DNA from: an uncultured Alphaproteobacteria bacterium
Lineage (GTDB): Bacteria > Pseudomonadota > Alphaproteobacteria > Puniceispirillales > UBA1172
Length of the DNA: 64,000 nt
Assembly: GCA_958431225.1 (NCBI GenBank)
Contig: OY288107.1
Coordinates: 1,763,501 to 1,827,500, forward strand
Reading direction: 5' to 3'
The notes under the pieces: generated by a model
Database searches by the model: none
Seen by the model: only the letters and a program-made list of their open reading frames with translations
Told to the model about the DNA's origin: nothing
Shown here: positions 52,723-61,677 of the stretch, one piece after another
Layout of the letters: each line of letters opens with the position of its first letter
Numbering within the stretch: position 1 is the first letter of the stretch
Program-made: the position numbers and the translations under genes

Positions 52723-54044
52723 AAACGCATATATTTCCGCGCCATACCAAAGACAATCTGCCCATAGCAGTAAGTGGGCAGGGCAGTTATCTTTTTGACC
52801 AAAGCGGCAAAGCGTATTTAGACGCATCAGGCGGTGCGGCGGTATCGTGTTTAGGGCACGCGCATGCAAGCGTCATCGCGGCACTGCACGCACAAGTGGA
52901 TGCGTTGGCTTATGCGCACACGGCGTTTTTTTCATCAGAGCCAGCAGAAACATTAGCAACCCGCCTATGCGCCCACGCCCCTGAGAAAATAGACCGCGTT
53001 TATCTAGTATCAGGCGGCTCGGAAGCGATAGAAGCTGCGTTAAAACTCGCGCGCCAATATTACATAGAGCGCGGGCAACCCGAACGCCAAAACATCATAG
53101 CAAGGCAGCAAAGTTATCACGGCAACACGCTTGGTGCGTTAGCGGTAGGGGGGAATGCGTGGCGGCGTCAGCAATTTGCGCCCCTGTTGATTGACACGCA
53201 CCACATCGCGCCATGCTTTGCTTACCGAGGCAAAAAGGATGATGAAGACATTGCCGCATACGGACAACGCATGGCTAATCAGCTGGAAGAAAAAATACAA
53301 GAACTTGGCGCCGAAAGCGTCATGGCGTTCATAGCCGAGCCAGTGGTGGGCGCAACGGCGGGGGCGGTTACGGCTGTTGATGGGTATTTTAAGCGCATCC
53401 GTGAAATTTGCGATCAATATGATGTGTTGCTCATTTTGGATGAGGTCATGTGCGGGATGGGGCGCACGGGGTATTTGTTCGCCTGTGAATATGACGAGAT
53501 AGCACCTGACATAGTCTGCATAGCAAAAGGGCTAGGGGCTGGCTATCAACCCATCGGTGCTATGATGTGTTCGGCAAAGATATATGCGGCGATTGAAAAC
53601 GGCAGTGGATTTTTTCAACATGGGCATACATATCTAGGGCATCCGATGGCGGCGGCGGCGGCGAATGCGGTTTTGGACGTGCTGATTGACCAAAATCTGT
53701 TAAGCGATGTAAAGCCTAAAGGAATGTTTTTAGAAAACAGGTTACGCGCAGAATTTAACCAGCATCCTCATGTCGGCGATATTCGCGGCAGGGGTTTATT
53801 TTTGGCGATTGAATTGGTTGAATCGCGTGAAAGCAAATCAGCCTTTGACCCACAAAAAGGGCTCGCCAAACAGATCAAAAAACGCGCACAAGAAAACGGG
53901 CTTTTATGTTATCCCATGTCAGGAACTATAGATGGCAAGCATGGCGACCATGTATTGCTCGCACCGCCGTTCATCATTTCAGAAAGCGAGATGGAAGAAT
54001 TGGTTGCTAAATTATCACGAACGCTTGATGATGTATTGCCATGA
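52719..54044 (+). CDS. Class III pyridoxal-phosphate aminotransferase
   Basis: 441 residues from the GTG at 52719, which overlaps the permease stop (GTGA) with GGGGCAG before it. LVSGGSEAIEAALKLARQY (about 90-108) binds phosphate, LLILDEVMCGMGRTG (about 237-251) has the cofactor Asp, and IAKGLGAGYQPIGA (about 267-280) holds the Schiff-base Lys. Class III enzymes move omega- or beta-amino groups to pyruvate or 2-oxoglutarate. Position between an importer and a beta-keto acid cleavage enzyme suggests that it turns an imported amino acid into a keto acid for that enzyme. Confidence 0.9.
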   Translation: MKTHIFPRHTKDNLPIAVSGQGSYLFDQSGKAYLDASGGAAVSCLGHAHASVIAALHAQVDALAYAHTAFFSSEPAETLATRLCAHAPEKIDRVYLVSGGSEAIEAALKLARQYYIERGQPERQNIIARQQSYHGNTLGALAVGGNAWRRQQFAPLLIDTHHIAPCFAYRGKKDDEDIAAYGQRMANQLEEKIQELGAESVMAFIAEPVVGATAGAVTAVDGYFKRIREICDQYDVLLILDEVMCGMGRTGYLFACEYDEIAPDIVCIAKGLGAGYQPIGAMMCSAKIYAAIENGSGFFQHGHTYLGHPMAAAAANAVLDVLIDQNLLSDVKPKGMFLENRLRAEFNQHPHVGDIRGRGLFLAIELVESRESKSAFDPQKGLAKQIKKRAQENGLLCYPMSGTIDGKHGDHVLLAPPFIISESEMEELVAKLSRTLDDVLP

Positions 54045-54814
54045 CACCGCTTCCCAAAATCATGGTTGCACCGAATGGTTCTTACAAAACAAAAAAAGAC
54101 CATCCCAACATCCCCATCACGCATGACGAAATCATAAGAGAAGTGCGTCTAGCCCATGAAGCCGGCGCAGATGGCGCGCATCTACACATACGCACGCCCG
54201 AGCAACGGCATCTGTTAGAGGCAGCACCTTATAGGGCGTTGATTGATGCGCTGTCGGCACTCTGCCCCGATTTATACATTCAAATCACCACCGAGGCAGG
54301 AGGAATCTATTCCCCCGCCCATCAGCGCAAATTGATCATGACGCTAGCGCATCCCTATGTTTCAGCAAGCATAGCCGAAATTTCAAGCGACAGGGACACA
54401 AGCGCGCTAGCAGAACTATTCAATTTCTGCCAAAAAAACGGCATAGAGGTGCAACATATCTGCTATGCGCCAAAGGATGTCATATCGGTGCAACATTTCA
54501 TGGAAAAAAACATCATCCCCCCCGAACAAAACCGCTTCCTATTCGTTCTAGGCAGATACAACGCAAACCAACAATCCGCACCATCAGATTTGGATCAATT
54601 TCTGCAACTAGCCAACAAAGACAAAATGGATTGGGCAGTATGCGCATTCGGCACAGCAGAAACGGCGTGCTTAGCAAAAGCCATAAAAAACGGCGGCAAA
54701 GCCCGCATCGGCTTCGAAAACAATCTCCTATCAGACACAGGAAAAATAGCCCAATCCAACGCCGAAAGAGTAAAAGAACTCATAGCATTCTGTGCCAGTG
54801 CGCGTCCCATTTAA
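54041..54814 (+). CDS. BKACE-family beta-keto acid cleavage enzyme (DUF849)
   Basis: 257 residues, slightly shorter than the usual 270-310. GADGAHLHIR (about 42-51) gives two zinc-binding His, ITTEAGGIY (about 86-94) follows, and RIGFENNL (about 222-229) gives the Glu ligand. BKACE enzymes combine a beta-keto acid with acetyl-CoA to make acetoacetate and a new CoA ester. It overlaps the aminotransferase by four bases (ATGA), so the two act together. Its stop codon abuts an orfX tail. Short length may affect CoA-side residues, which I cannot judge. Confidence 0.85.
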   Translation: MTPLPKIMVAPNGSYKTKKDHPNIPITHDEIIREVRLAHEAGADGAHLHIRTPEQRHLLEAAPYRALIDALSALCPDLYIQITTEAGGIYSPAHQRKLIMTLAHPYVSASIAEISSDRDTSALAELFNFCQKNGIEVQHICYAPKDVISVQHFMEKNIIPPEQNRFLFVLGRYNANQQSAPSDLDQFLQLANKDKMDWAVCAFGTAETACLAKAIKNGGKARIGFENNLLSDTGKIAQSNAERVKELIAFCASARPI

Positions 54815-54911
54815 TGGCTGGTTGGGCGGAAAAATCCCACAAGAATGCCTCAAAAACGAAAGCGAGGTCATTGACGCCGCCAAGCAATTAAGCAAGCCAG
54901 AGATTGGTTAA
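54813..54911 (+). pseudogene. 3' tail of an orfX gene directly after the BKACE stop
   Basis: AATGGCTGGTTGGGCGG begins at the last bases of the BKACE gene and continues in the orfX frame (GWLGGKIPQECL, KNESEVIDAAKQLSK, then stop). The N-terminal two thirds are missing. It is joined at its end to GCGTGACTACAACCGCCATC as in intact copies. Confidence 0.8.
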
Positions 54912-54991
54912 GCGTGACTACAACCGCCATCTTTGGGCGAATAGTTCCGTGTTAGCCATTTGAGGCAGTTGTCCGGAATTTCCAGATAACT

Positions 54992-55016
54992 GAATCTGCC
55001 AATGCCGCGCCGTGAA
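54992..55016 (+). pseudogene. Short abiEi-end relic
   Basis: GAATCTGCCAATGCCGCGCC and the following GTGAA match 48131-48155, the end of the second abiEi, in 23 of 25 positions. With the orfX tail just upstream it marks a lost orfX-abiE cassette. The remaining part of 54912-55171 shows no gene that I can support. Confidence 0.4.
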
Positions 55017-55171
55017 TATAGCCTTGTGGCGTTAATATGAGTATAGGACAGGGTTCGCCACACCATTTTCGAAGTTCCGTCACAGAATTCGCCTTTATAT
55101 CGTGCGTAGGATTGAAAAGAAAGCGGGTTTGGTGTATAATCAGGGGGTGGTCTAGCCAAAGGAAAAAAAGT

Positions 55172-55300
55172 ATGATACAGATAAACAAACTGGATTCTAG
55201 GTGGATTGCTAGCGGTGATGCTAGTTGCCACCGCATTGGCGGCAGATTACCATTCCCCGATGCACTTTACCAAATTGAAAGGGAGGCGAATGATGGATAA
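55172..55300 (+). CDS. Possible 42-residue peptide
   Basis: ATG after AAAGGAAAAAAAGT opens a short frame (MIQINKLDSRWIASGD, ending REANDG) that overlaps the start of the next gene. A second frame across the same bases (from about 55206) reads like a signal peptide ending in TALAADY. Both may be decayed remains. Weak support. Confidence 0.25.
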   Translation: MIQINKLDSRWIASGDASCHRIGGRLPFPDALYQIEREANDG

Positions 55301-55772
55301 TAATTTGTTCTATGTTGTTGATAGCAAATTCTCAAACACGGCTGCATTGGTTCTAAAGCAAGCAAAATATTATTGTGAACCAGGGGTGCTTAAAGAAAAC
55401 ATTCATCGCCCAGAAGGTCAGATAATTGGTTATAGAAATGGTTGCTTAATTGGTATTCAGAAAGATGATATTCAAGATCCTCATTTCTTTCTGGCAGTTG
55501 GTGGCTACATAATTGCCTTCGATATCATGACTGGCAAAAGGATGGCAGGTGAAACAGGCTATGAAAAACTTGACAAGTTTATTGAGATTTACTGGGAGTT
55601 GGATCGCATTCAGATTGCCGATAAATGGAATCAAATCCGCCATGAAGATCGATTCAAAATGCCATCTAACTGGACACAAGATTTAACTGACCCCCATGAG
55701 GTAACGCAAGGAATTGAACGTCTTCATTCGGCAAAAATTCCAAAAAATGATGGAAAAAACAATGCTCCGTGA
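55290..55772 (+). CDS. Unknown 160-residue protein
   Basis: Starts at the ATG-ATG at 55290, after a strong SD (GGGAGGCGA); a longer frame from 55206 has no SD. Sequence blocks are FYVVDSKFSNTAALVLKQA, EGQIIGYRNGCLIGIQKDD, YIIAFDIMTGKRMAGETGYE and a Trp-rich C-terminal part. It looks globular and soluble. I recognise no family. Its end overlaps a relic that resembles the start of a helicase-type restriction gene, so it may have belonged to a lost defence operon. Confidence 0.55.
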   Translation: MMDNNLFYVVDSKFSNTAALVLKQAKYYCEPGVLKENIHRPEGQIIGYRNGCLIGIQKDDIQDPHFFLAVGGYIIAFDIMTGKRMAGETGYEKLDKFIEIYWELDRIQIADKWNQIRHEDRFKMPSNWTQDLTDPHEVTQGIERLHSAKIPKNDGKNNAP

Positions 55773-55836
55773 TCTTGAATATCAAAGCCGCGTTTTTAAG
55801 GTGCTGGAATATCACCTTGAGCATTTAGCCGACTGA
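55762..55836 (+). pseudogene. Possible start relic of a restriction helicase gene
   Basis: The frame reads MLRDLEYQSRVFKVLEYH, then LEHLAD and a stop. The opening resembles the first helix of helicase-type restriction subunits, which often begin with a short lead and then YQ and VL motifs. It overlaps the preceding gene in another frame, as operon genes do. The remainder of the gene is gone. The gap 55837-55963 shows nothing else. Confidence 0.3.
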
Positions 55837-55963
55837 AAAGGCTGTTAATCTCCCCGCTTAACGTGAACTAGGCGAGGTCTATAGCGGCGAACTTTAAGGA
55901 AAATGCCCCTAAACAGGATAATCTCTACAAAATTGACGCACAAAACGGCAAAAAAGACCCGAA

Positions 55964-56011
55964 CGGGATGATTCTATTGATTCTGCCCCCTATTATGCTA
56001 TAATCATCCCG
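55964..56011 (+). promoter_or_regulatory. Promoter and operator of the second hipBA
   Basis: TTGATT (55977-55982) and TATAAT (55999-56004) are 16 bases apart. CGGGATGATT (55964-55973) and AATCATCCCG (56002-56011) form a perfect 10-bp inverted repeat that brackets the promoter. This resembles spaced HipB operators and would let HipB block RNA polymerase. Confidence 0.65.
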
Positions 56012-56024
56012 AAAGGGTTGATTT

Positions 56025-56240
56025 ATGCAGGATAACAAAATTGAAAAATTGGGGCGCATGGTTAAGACCGCCCGTAAAGAGCAAGGTTTGACGCAAGGGC
56101 AACTCGCCGCCGTCTCAGGCGTCGGGACGCGCTTTATCCGCGAGCTTGAACAAGGCAAAACATCGTGCCATATCGGCAAAGCACTGGCCGTTGTAGCCAT
56201 GCTCGGGCTTGATATCACCATCGGCGGCGATGCGCTATGA
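56025..56240 (+). CDS. hipB: HipB-type XRE antitoxin, second locus
   Basis: 71 residues: a helix-turn-helix of the HipB type (LGRMVKTARKEQGLTQGQL, then RFIRELEQGK) and the short C-terminal strand GLDITIGG that HipB dimers use. The SD is AAAGGG. It overlaps hipA by four bases. It should repress the promoter directly upstream and hold HipA in check. Confidence 0.85.
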   Translation: MQDNKIEKLGRMVKTARKEQGLTQGQLAAVSGVGTRFIRELEQGKTSCHIGKALAVVAMLGLDITIGGDAL

Positions 56241-57470
56241 CCCGCACGTTGGATGTGTATTTGCACGATAGGCTGGCGGGCGAGCTTGAGCAGGCGGATA
56301 GTGGCGACCTAACTTTTACCTATGCCGCCGAATATTTAGATGCCGCGCCTCACGGCATATCGCTGTCACTGCCCCTAGAAGCCGCGACTCATAGCGGCAA
56401 TGCTGCCAAGGCGTTCTTCTCTGGGCTTTTGCCAGAACAGAGCGTGCGGGCGCGTTTGGCGCGGTGTTTAGGGCTTTCGGAAAAATCCCTTTGCCTTGCT
56501 CGAGGCGGTCGGTGGTGATTGCGCCGGGGCTTTGGCGTTTTACCCGCACGAGACGAAACCGCCGGCGCGTTCGGATGATGTTGAGGTCTTGGACGACAAA
56601 GCATTAGGCGAAGTTTTGGAGCTGATAAAACGCCGTCCGATGCTGGCAGGAGATGATGGTTACCGCTTTTCCTTAGCGGGCGCGCAGGATAAGCTAGCGG
56701 TCGGGCTTAGGGAAGGGCGCATAGCGCTCATCAAAGACGGCGCGCCCACCACGCACATCCTAAAACCGGTCATTGAAGGCATAAAAGACAGCGCGCACAA
56801 TGAGCTATTTTGCATGAGGCTAGCCAAAATGATGGGGCTTGATGCGCCAGAAACATCGCTCGGTTTTGCCAGCGATACGCCGTATTACCTAGTTGAACGC
56901 TACGACCGCCACACCGCCCCCGACGGCACCATAACCCGCATCCACCAAGAAGATTTCTGCCAAGCATTAGGCATCGCACCAGAGATAAAATATGAAGCCG
57001 AAGGCGGCCCAAACATCGCCGCATGTCTGGAGGTCATCACCAACCAAACGGCGCACCCAGCGGCTGACCAGATGAAATTGCTCGATCGCGTGTTGTTCAA
57101 TTACCTGATAGGCAATGCCGACGCTCATGGGAAGAATTTTGCCCTGCTCTATAAGGGCGATAAACCAGAATTGGCGCCAGTTTATGATTTGCTGAGCACC
57201 GCCATATATCCCAGTTTAGCTAAAAATATGGCGATGAAGATTGGTGGTCAATATGAGCCACGAGACGTTTATCTGCGGCAGTTTTATAAGCTAGCACCCG
57301 ACACCAAAGCCGCGCGAGCAGATATGAAAAAGCGTATGGAGAAAATGGTAAAAGAAATGCTGGAAGTAGCCCCAGAATTAAAAGCAGAGCTAACCGCAAA
57401 GGGGCTGGAATCGGATGTGTTTGGCGACATTATCACCATAATTGAAACTCGTGCTAGGAATTTTGGATGA
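56237..57470 (+). pseudogene. hipA: hipA with a one-base frameshift in an A5 run
   Basis: The first frame (56237-56518) and the second (to 57470) together encode a standard HipA of about 410 residues. The frame breaks at AAAAA (56481-56485): removing one A restores LGLSEN followed by PFALLEAVGGD, the normal HipA sequence. Downstream SLAGAQDKLAV, the catalytic NADAHGKNFAL and APVYDLLST are all intact. It may be a recent loss of toxin, a slippage switch or a sequencing error. HipA kinases phosphorylate tRNA-charging or related factors. Confidence 0.85.
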
Positions 57471-57614
57471 CGACCCTATGCGCTCGGCAGGTGGAAGGTA
57501 CTAAACCCAGCGGCGGGTGTAGCGCTAGCTATGCGCAGGGTTTTGGATGATGTAGGGAAAATCCGGTGGGTTTTTTGTTGTGGATGCGTTGAAAAATTCT
57601 TGTCCTTTTAATTC

Positions 57615-57688
57615 TTGCATTTATTTTTTTTATGGTGCATAATGCATTATTATGATGTATTATGATGCATTATGGTGCAATAATGAAA
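57615..57688 (+). promoter_or_regulatory. Promoter and repeated operator before the RHH-hsd operon
   Basis: TTGCAT (57615-57620) and CATAAT (57638-57643) are 17 bases apart. ATAATGCATTAT (57639-57650), a perfect 12-bp palindrome, overlaps the -10 box, and ATGATGCATTAT (57662-57673) repeats it 23 bases on. Spaced repeats of this kind are typical for ribbon-helix-helix repressors such as the one encoded next. Confidence 0.6.
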
Positions 57689-57707
57689 ATTACGTTAGGG
57701 CGTTAAT

Positions 57708-57902
57708 ATGGCTGGTAAATCTTCGAAAAAAATGGTGAGAACTTCGGTTATCTTACCGCAGGACAAGAGGCTTTTATTGGAACAGATTGCCGATGTTAAT
57801 GGTGCATCGGTTGCTTGGGTTATTCGTCATGCGATTAAAGAATTTATTAAAAACAACAAGAATAACAAGGAACTTAAGCTGAAAACGACCAAGAAGGAGT
57901 GA
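57708..57902 (+). CDS. Ribbon-helix-helix (CopG/Arc-like) regulator of the R-M operon
   Basis: 64 residues. VRTSVILPQDKRLLLEQIA (about 10-28) supplies the DNA-binding strand and first helix, and VAWVIRHAIKEFI (about 36-48) the second helix. A Lys-rich tail follows. It ends three bases before hsdM. RHH proteins bind short repeats; those in the promoter region fit autoregulation. It may act like the control proteins of other R-M systems, delaying restriction after entry into a new host. Confidence 0.75.
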   Translation: MAGKSSKKMVRTSVILPQDKRLLLEQIADVNGASVAWVIRHAIKEFIKNNKNNKELKLKTTKKE

Positions 57903-57905
57903 ACT

Positions 57906-59486
57906 ATGACATCTGAAAATAATGGCAAAACGAATGGTGCGATTATTGAGTTTGCGCAGGACTTGTGGGCGATGGCTGATGAGATGCGTGGTCATATGGA
58001 CCCATCGGAATACAAACACATTGCGCTTGGGTTGATTTTCTTAAAATATATCTCCGATGACTTTGAGGAGAAGTTTAAGGAGTTAAGCGCTGAAAAAGAC
58101 GCTGACCCTGAGGATCCTGATGAGTATATTGCAAAAAACACATTCTGGGTTCATAAAAAAGCGCGCTGGGATATGATTAAGGCAAATGCGCGTTCATCGG
58201 ATATTAAGAAAATTGTTGATGATGCGATGGTTGCCATTGAAAAAAAGAATCCATCTCTAAAAGGCATTCTGCCGAAAGAATATTCGCGCCCTGGGCTTGA
58301 TAGGCAGCGATTAGGTAATCTGATTGACCTTATGAGCAAGGTCAGCATGAAAACCCAAGGCAAAAAGGATGTTCTTGGTCGCGTTTATGAATACTTTCTT
58401 ACCCGCTTTGCTGGTGCAGAAGGCAAGGGTGGTGGCGAGTTTTATACGCCGCAATCGGTCGTTCAGTTGCTTGTTGAGATGTTAGAGCCTTACAAGGGGC
58501 GTGTCTATGATCCTTGCTGTGGTTCTGGCGGTATGTTTGTTCAGTCGGAGAAATTTGTGGAAAAGCATGGTGATCGCATCGGCGATATTTCGGTTTATGG
58601 GCAGGAATCTAACTTTACCACATGGCGTTTGTGTAAAATGAACCTCGCTATTCGTGGGATTGATGGGAATATCGGAACTAGAAATGCGGATACCTTCCAT
58701 GATGACGTGCATAAAGATTTGAAGGCGGATTTTATTCTCGCCAATCCGCCATTTAATATCTCAAATTGGGGCGGCGAGCGCTTGCGTGATGATATGAGAT
58801 GGAAATACGGCACGCCTCCTGCGGGCAATGCTAATTTTGCATGGATACAGCATATCGCGCATCATCTTGCACCGTGTGGAGTGGCTGGGATTGTGTTGGC
58901 TAACGGTACAATGAGTTCAACCGCGAGTGGTGAAGGCGAGATTCGCCAACGTCTCATTGAGGATAATTTGGTTGATTGCATGGTGGCTTTGCCCGGTCAG
59001 CTTTTTTATTCCACCACAATTCCTGTGTGTTTATGGTTTCTTGCCAAAGACCGCAGCAATGGTCTAGTGAAACGTAGCAAATTGCGCGACCGGCGCGGGG
59101 AAATTTTATTCATTGATGCGCGCAAACTCGGCTTCATGGCAGATCGCACGCATCGTAATTTAGACCCGCAAAAAGACATCGGCTATATCGCGGATGCCTA
59201 TCATTCGTGGCGGGGTGAGGAAGTTGAGCATGAGGTCTTTAAGGGTGGCTATCAAGATATAGCAGGTTTTTGTAAATCGGCATCGTTGGAAGAAGTAGAG
59301 AAAAATGGGTTTGTGCTAACGCCGGGGCGGTATGTTGGAGCTAGAAAAACTGATGTTGATGAAGAGGATTTTGAAACAAAAATGCGTATCCTCTCGCAAA
59401 AACTCTCCGAAATAAAAGAATCTAGTGAAAATTTAGACGTGCAAATTCAACGCTCTCTAACAAAAACCATGGGTGCATTAAAATGA
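57906..59486 (+). CDS. hsdM: Type I R-M methyltransferase subunit, second system
   Basis: 526 residues, the usual length. [15 protein letters not shown] (about 177-191), [14 protein letters not shown] (about 199-212) and [12 protein letters not shown] (about 277-288) are the methyltransferase motifs. SD AAGGAG. It overlaps hsdS by four bases. It is only distantly like the 823-aa hsdM at 31.7 kb, so the two systems were acquired separately. Confidence 0.93.
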   Translation: MTSENNGKTNGAIIEFAQDLWAMADEMRGHMDPSEYKHIALGLIFLKYISDDFEEKFKELSAEKDADPEDPDEYIAKNTFWVHKKARWDMIKANARSSDIKKIVDDAMVAIEKKNPSLKGILPKEYSRPGLDRQRLGNLIDLMSKVSMKTQGKKDVLGRVYEYFLTRFAGAEGKGGGEFYTPQSVVQLLVEMLEPYKGRVYDPCCGSGGMFVQSEKFVEKHGDRIGDISVYGQESNFTTWRLCKMNLAIRGIDGNIGTRNADTFHDDVHKDLKADFILANPPFNISNWGGERLRDDMRWKYGTPPAGNANFAWIQHIAHHLAPCGVAGIVLANGTMSSTASGEGEIRQRLIEDNLVDCMVALPGQLFYSTTIPVCLWFLAKDRSNGLVKRSKLRDRRGEILFIDARKLGFMADRTHRNLDPQKDIGYIADAYHSWRGEEVEHEVFKGGYQDIAGFCKSASLEEVEKNGFVLTPGRYVGARKTDVDEEDFETKMRILSQKLSEIKESSENLDVQIQRSLTKTMGALK

Positions 59487-60691
59487 CTTGGAAAACTACA
59501 ACTTGGGGAGATTCCTGCGAGTTACGCTATGGGAAAGCGTTGAAAAATTATAAACACTTCAACTCAGATTACCCAGTCTACGGAAGCGGTGGAATTGTAG
59601 GTTCAGTTGATAAAACAATTGCCCCTAAAAATAGCGTTATAGTGTCTAGAAAGGGGACACTAACTGCATATTGGTCACCTAAACCGTCTCACATTATCGA
59701 TACTGCTTTTTGGTTGCAACCTAGCGAAAAACTAGATTCTAGATGGGCATATTATGCAATAAAAAATTTGGACGTTTCAACTCTCGTAAGCGGTTCTGGG
59801 GTTCCCTCTCTCTCCCGAGATGATTTTTATCGTGAAGAATTATTGCTTCCGTCACTTTTAGAGCAAAGAGCAATCGCTCGCGTCCTAGGTTGTTTAGACG
59901 ACAAAATAGAACTCAATCAAAAGATGAATGAGACGTTGGAGGAGATGGCGCGAGCTATATTCCAAAGTTGGTTTATTGATTTTGATCCTGTCAGAGCCAA
60001 AATGGAAGGACGCCCAACCGGACTTCCCGATGACATCAGCAACCTTTTTCCAAATTCTTTTGGCGATGATGGCTTGCCTACGGATTGGGAGATGACAACC
60101 ATTGAAGAAAAGGGACACATTATAACAGGCAAAACACCATCAACAAAACGCACAGAATATTTTGGCAACGATTACCCATTTATTAAAATTCCAAATATGA
60201 ATTCAGTATGGGTAACAGAAACTGAAACTTCACTATCTGAATCTGGTCATCAAACCCAAGCTAATAAACTGCTACCAAAAGGAACTGTATTAGTGAGTTG
60301 TATCGCCTCACCGGGCGAAGTTTCAATCGTCAGCAAGCCCAGTCACATAAATCAGCAAATAAATGCGGTAATCCCAAATAAGAACTGCCCCACAAGTTGG
60401 TTGTATTGTGCGCTTGTAAATTTGAAAACAGAAATAATTGCGATGGCATCTGGTGGTTCTGTAGCACCAAATTTGAATAAGGGAAATTTTTCTAAAGTAA
60501 AGATTGCTAGCTGCCCAAGTAAAATAATGGTTTCCTTTGATGAAATTGTGGGTCATTTATTTGATAAAATATTATTCAATGATAAAGAAAACAAAATTCT
60601 AGCCGAACTACGCGACACCCTCATGCCAAAATTGATGTCCGGCGAGTTGCGTGTTAAAGATGCCGAGTGTGAAGTGGAGGACGCATTATGA
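59483..60691 (+). CDS. hsdS: Type I R-M specificity subunit, second system
   Basis: 402 residues with two target recognition domains. [21 protein letters not shown] (split by a turn, about 127-147) and a long helix with [15 protein letters not shown] form the central spacer; [14 protein letters not shown] opens the second domain, and [14 protein letters not shown] closes the protein. It overlaps hsdM and the SIR2-like gene by four bases each. Both domains look intact. Confidence 0.92.
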   Translation: MTWKTTTWGDSCELRYGKALKNYKHFNSDYPVYGSGGIVGSVDKTIAPKNSVIVSRKGTLTAYWSPKPSHIIDTAFWLQPSEKLDSRWAYYAIKNLDVSTLVSGSGVPSLSRDDFYREELLLPSLLEQRAIARVLGCLDDKIELNQKMNETLEEMARAIFQSWFIDFDPVRAKMEGRPTGLPDDISNLFPNSFGDDGLPTDWEMTTIEEKGHIITGKTPSTKRTEYFGNDYPFIKIPNMNSVWVTETETSLSESGHQTQANKLLPKGTVLVSCIASPGEVSIVSKPSHINQQINAVIPNKNCPTSWLYCALVNLKTEIIAMASGGSVAPNLNKGNFSKVKIASCPSKIMVSFDEIVGHLFDKILFNDKENKILAELRDTLMPKLMSGELRVKDAECEVEDAL

Positions 60692-61662
60692 CCCTAGAAA
60701 AATGGAATGATATAAAGAAGGATTTTCGCGATGCGCTAATCATCGGCAATGGCGCGAGTATTGCTATACATAAAGACTTCAACTATCCTAATTTGTGGGG
60801 GGAAGCGGTCAAGCGTAACAGAATCAGCATTGAACTTCAGGATTTAGCTGACAGGTTGGAAACAGGAAAAAATTTTGAAGCATTGCTCAGTCCATTGTTA
60901 CTTGCCGAAACTATCAATGACACCTTTAAGGTTAAAGGCAAATCGATCATCACGAAATCATACGACAAACATCGTAGAGCTTTGATAGATACGGTGCGCG
61001 ACATTCATTGCTGCCATGGTAATGTGAAACAGTATTTGCCTAGAGTAGCAGATTTCCTAAAGCATTTTCAAACCGTATTCTCACTCAATTATGACCTGCT
61101 TATCTATTGGGCAATTATGCGTGGCAAAAATCACAAAGTTGTAAAAGACTGCTTTGATAACGGCTCTTTCACGGACGATTGGGAAGACTGGAGAAGAAAT
61201 AATCGCACTCTCGTATTTTATCCCCATGGCGGTTTGCAATTTGCTCGGTGGAGTGATGACACAGAAACAAAACTAGATACGACTACAAGTGCCGATAATT
61301 TACTTGAACACGTATTAAAAACTTGGAGACAAAAATCTGTTGAACCATTAGTTGTGGCTGAGGGCGGTGGCAAACAAAAGATGCGCTCGATTAAAAGAAG
61401 CAATTATCTATTAACCGTACATCGTGATATTTTGCCCAATTGCGGATCAACACTCGTCATATATGGTTGGTCAATGCATAAAACCCTTGACGGGCATCTG
61501 CTAAGGCAAATTCAAAAAGGTAGCTATAAGAAAGTTGCGGTCTCTGTGCATAAACCCTCCGAGCACAATATTAAAAAATTTATGGCGCGCGCAAAGAAAA
61601 ATATAGGCATTCAAAACATCACATTTTTTGACGCAGAAAGCGCAGGATGCTGGATTTATTAA
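60688..61662 (+). CDS. SIR2-like (DUF4917-type) protein embedded in the R-M operon
   Basis: 324 residues. ALIIGNGASIAI (about 16-27) is the nucleotide-binding loop of SIR2-like proteins, TVFSLNYDLLIYW (about 130-142) has the Asn/Asp site, FYPHGGLQFA (about 174-183) the catalytic His, and VIYGWSMHKTLDGHLL (about 257-272) the last loop. The layout fits DUF4917, a SIR2-like group. SIR2 effectors in defence deplete NAD+. It overlaps hsdS by four bases and lies 15 bases before hsdR, so it is part of the operon, in the same place where the other type I operon carries a TIR gene. Confidence 0.78.
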   Translation: MTLEKWNDIKKDFRDALIIGNGASIAIHKDFNYPNLWGEAVKRNRISIELQDLADRLETGKNFEALLSPLLLAETINDTFKVKGKSIITKSYDKHRRALIDTVRDIHCCHGNVKQYLPRVADFLKHFQTVFSLNYDLLIYWAIMRGKNHKVVKDCFDNGSFTDDWEDWRRNNRTLVFYPHGGLQFARWSDDTETKLDTTTSADNLLEHVLKTWRQKSVEPLVVAEGGGKQKMRSIKRSNYLLTVHRDILPNCGSTLVIYGWSMHKTLDGHLLRQIQKGSYKKVAVSVHKPSEHNIKKFMARAKKNIGIQNITFFDAESAGCWIY

Positions 61663-61677
61663 CCAAGAGGAAACCCC

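Noticed and set aside
54908-55236. Minus-strand frames of 94 and 107 codons
   Set aside because: Two overlapping frames of the same region, neither with a credible start or family motif, running across the orfX and abiEi relics.
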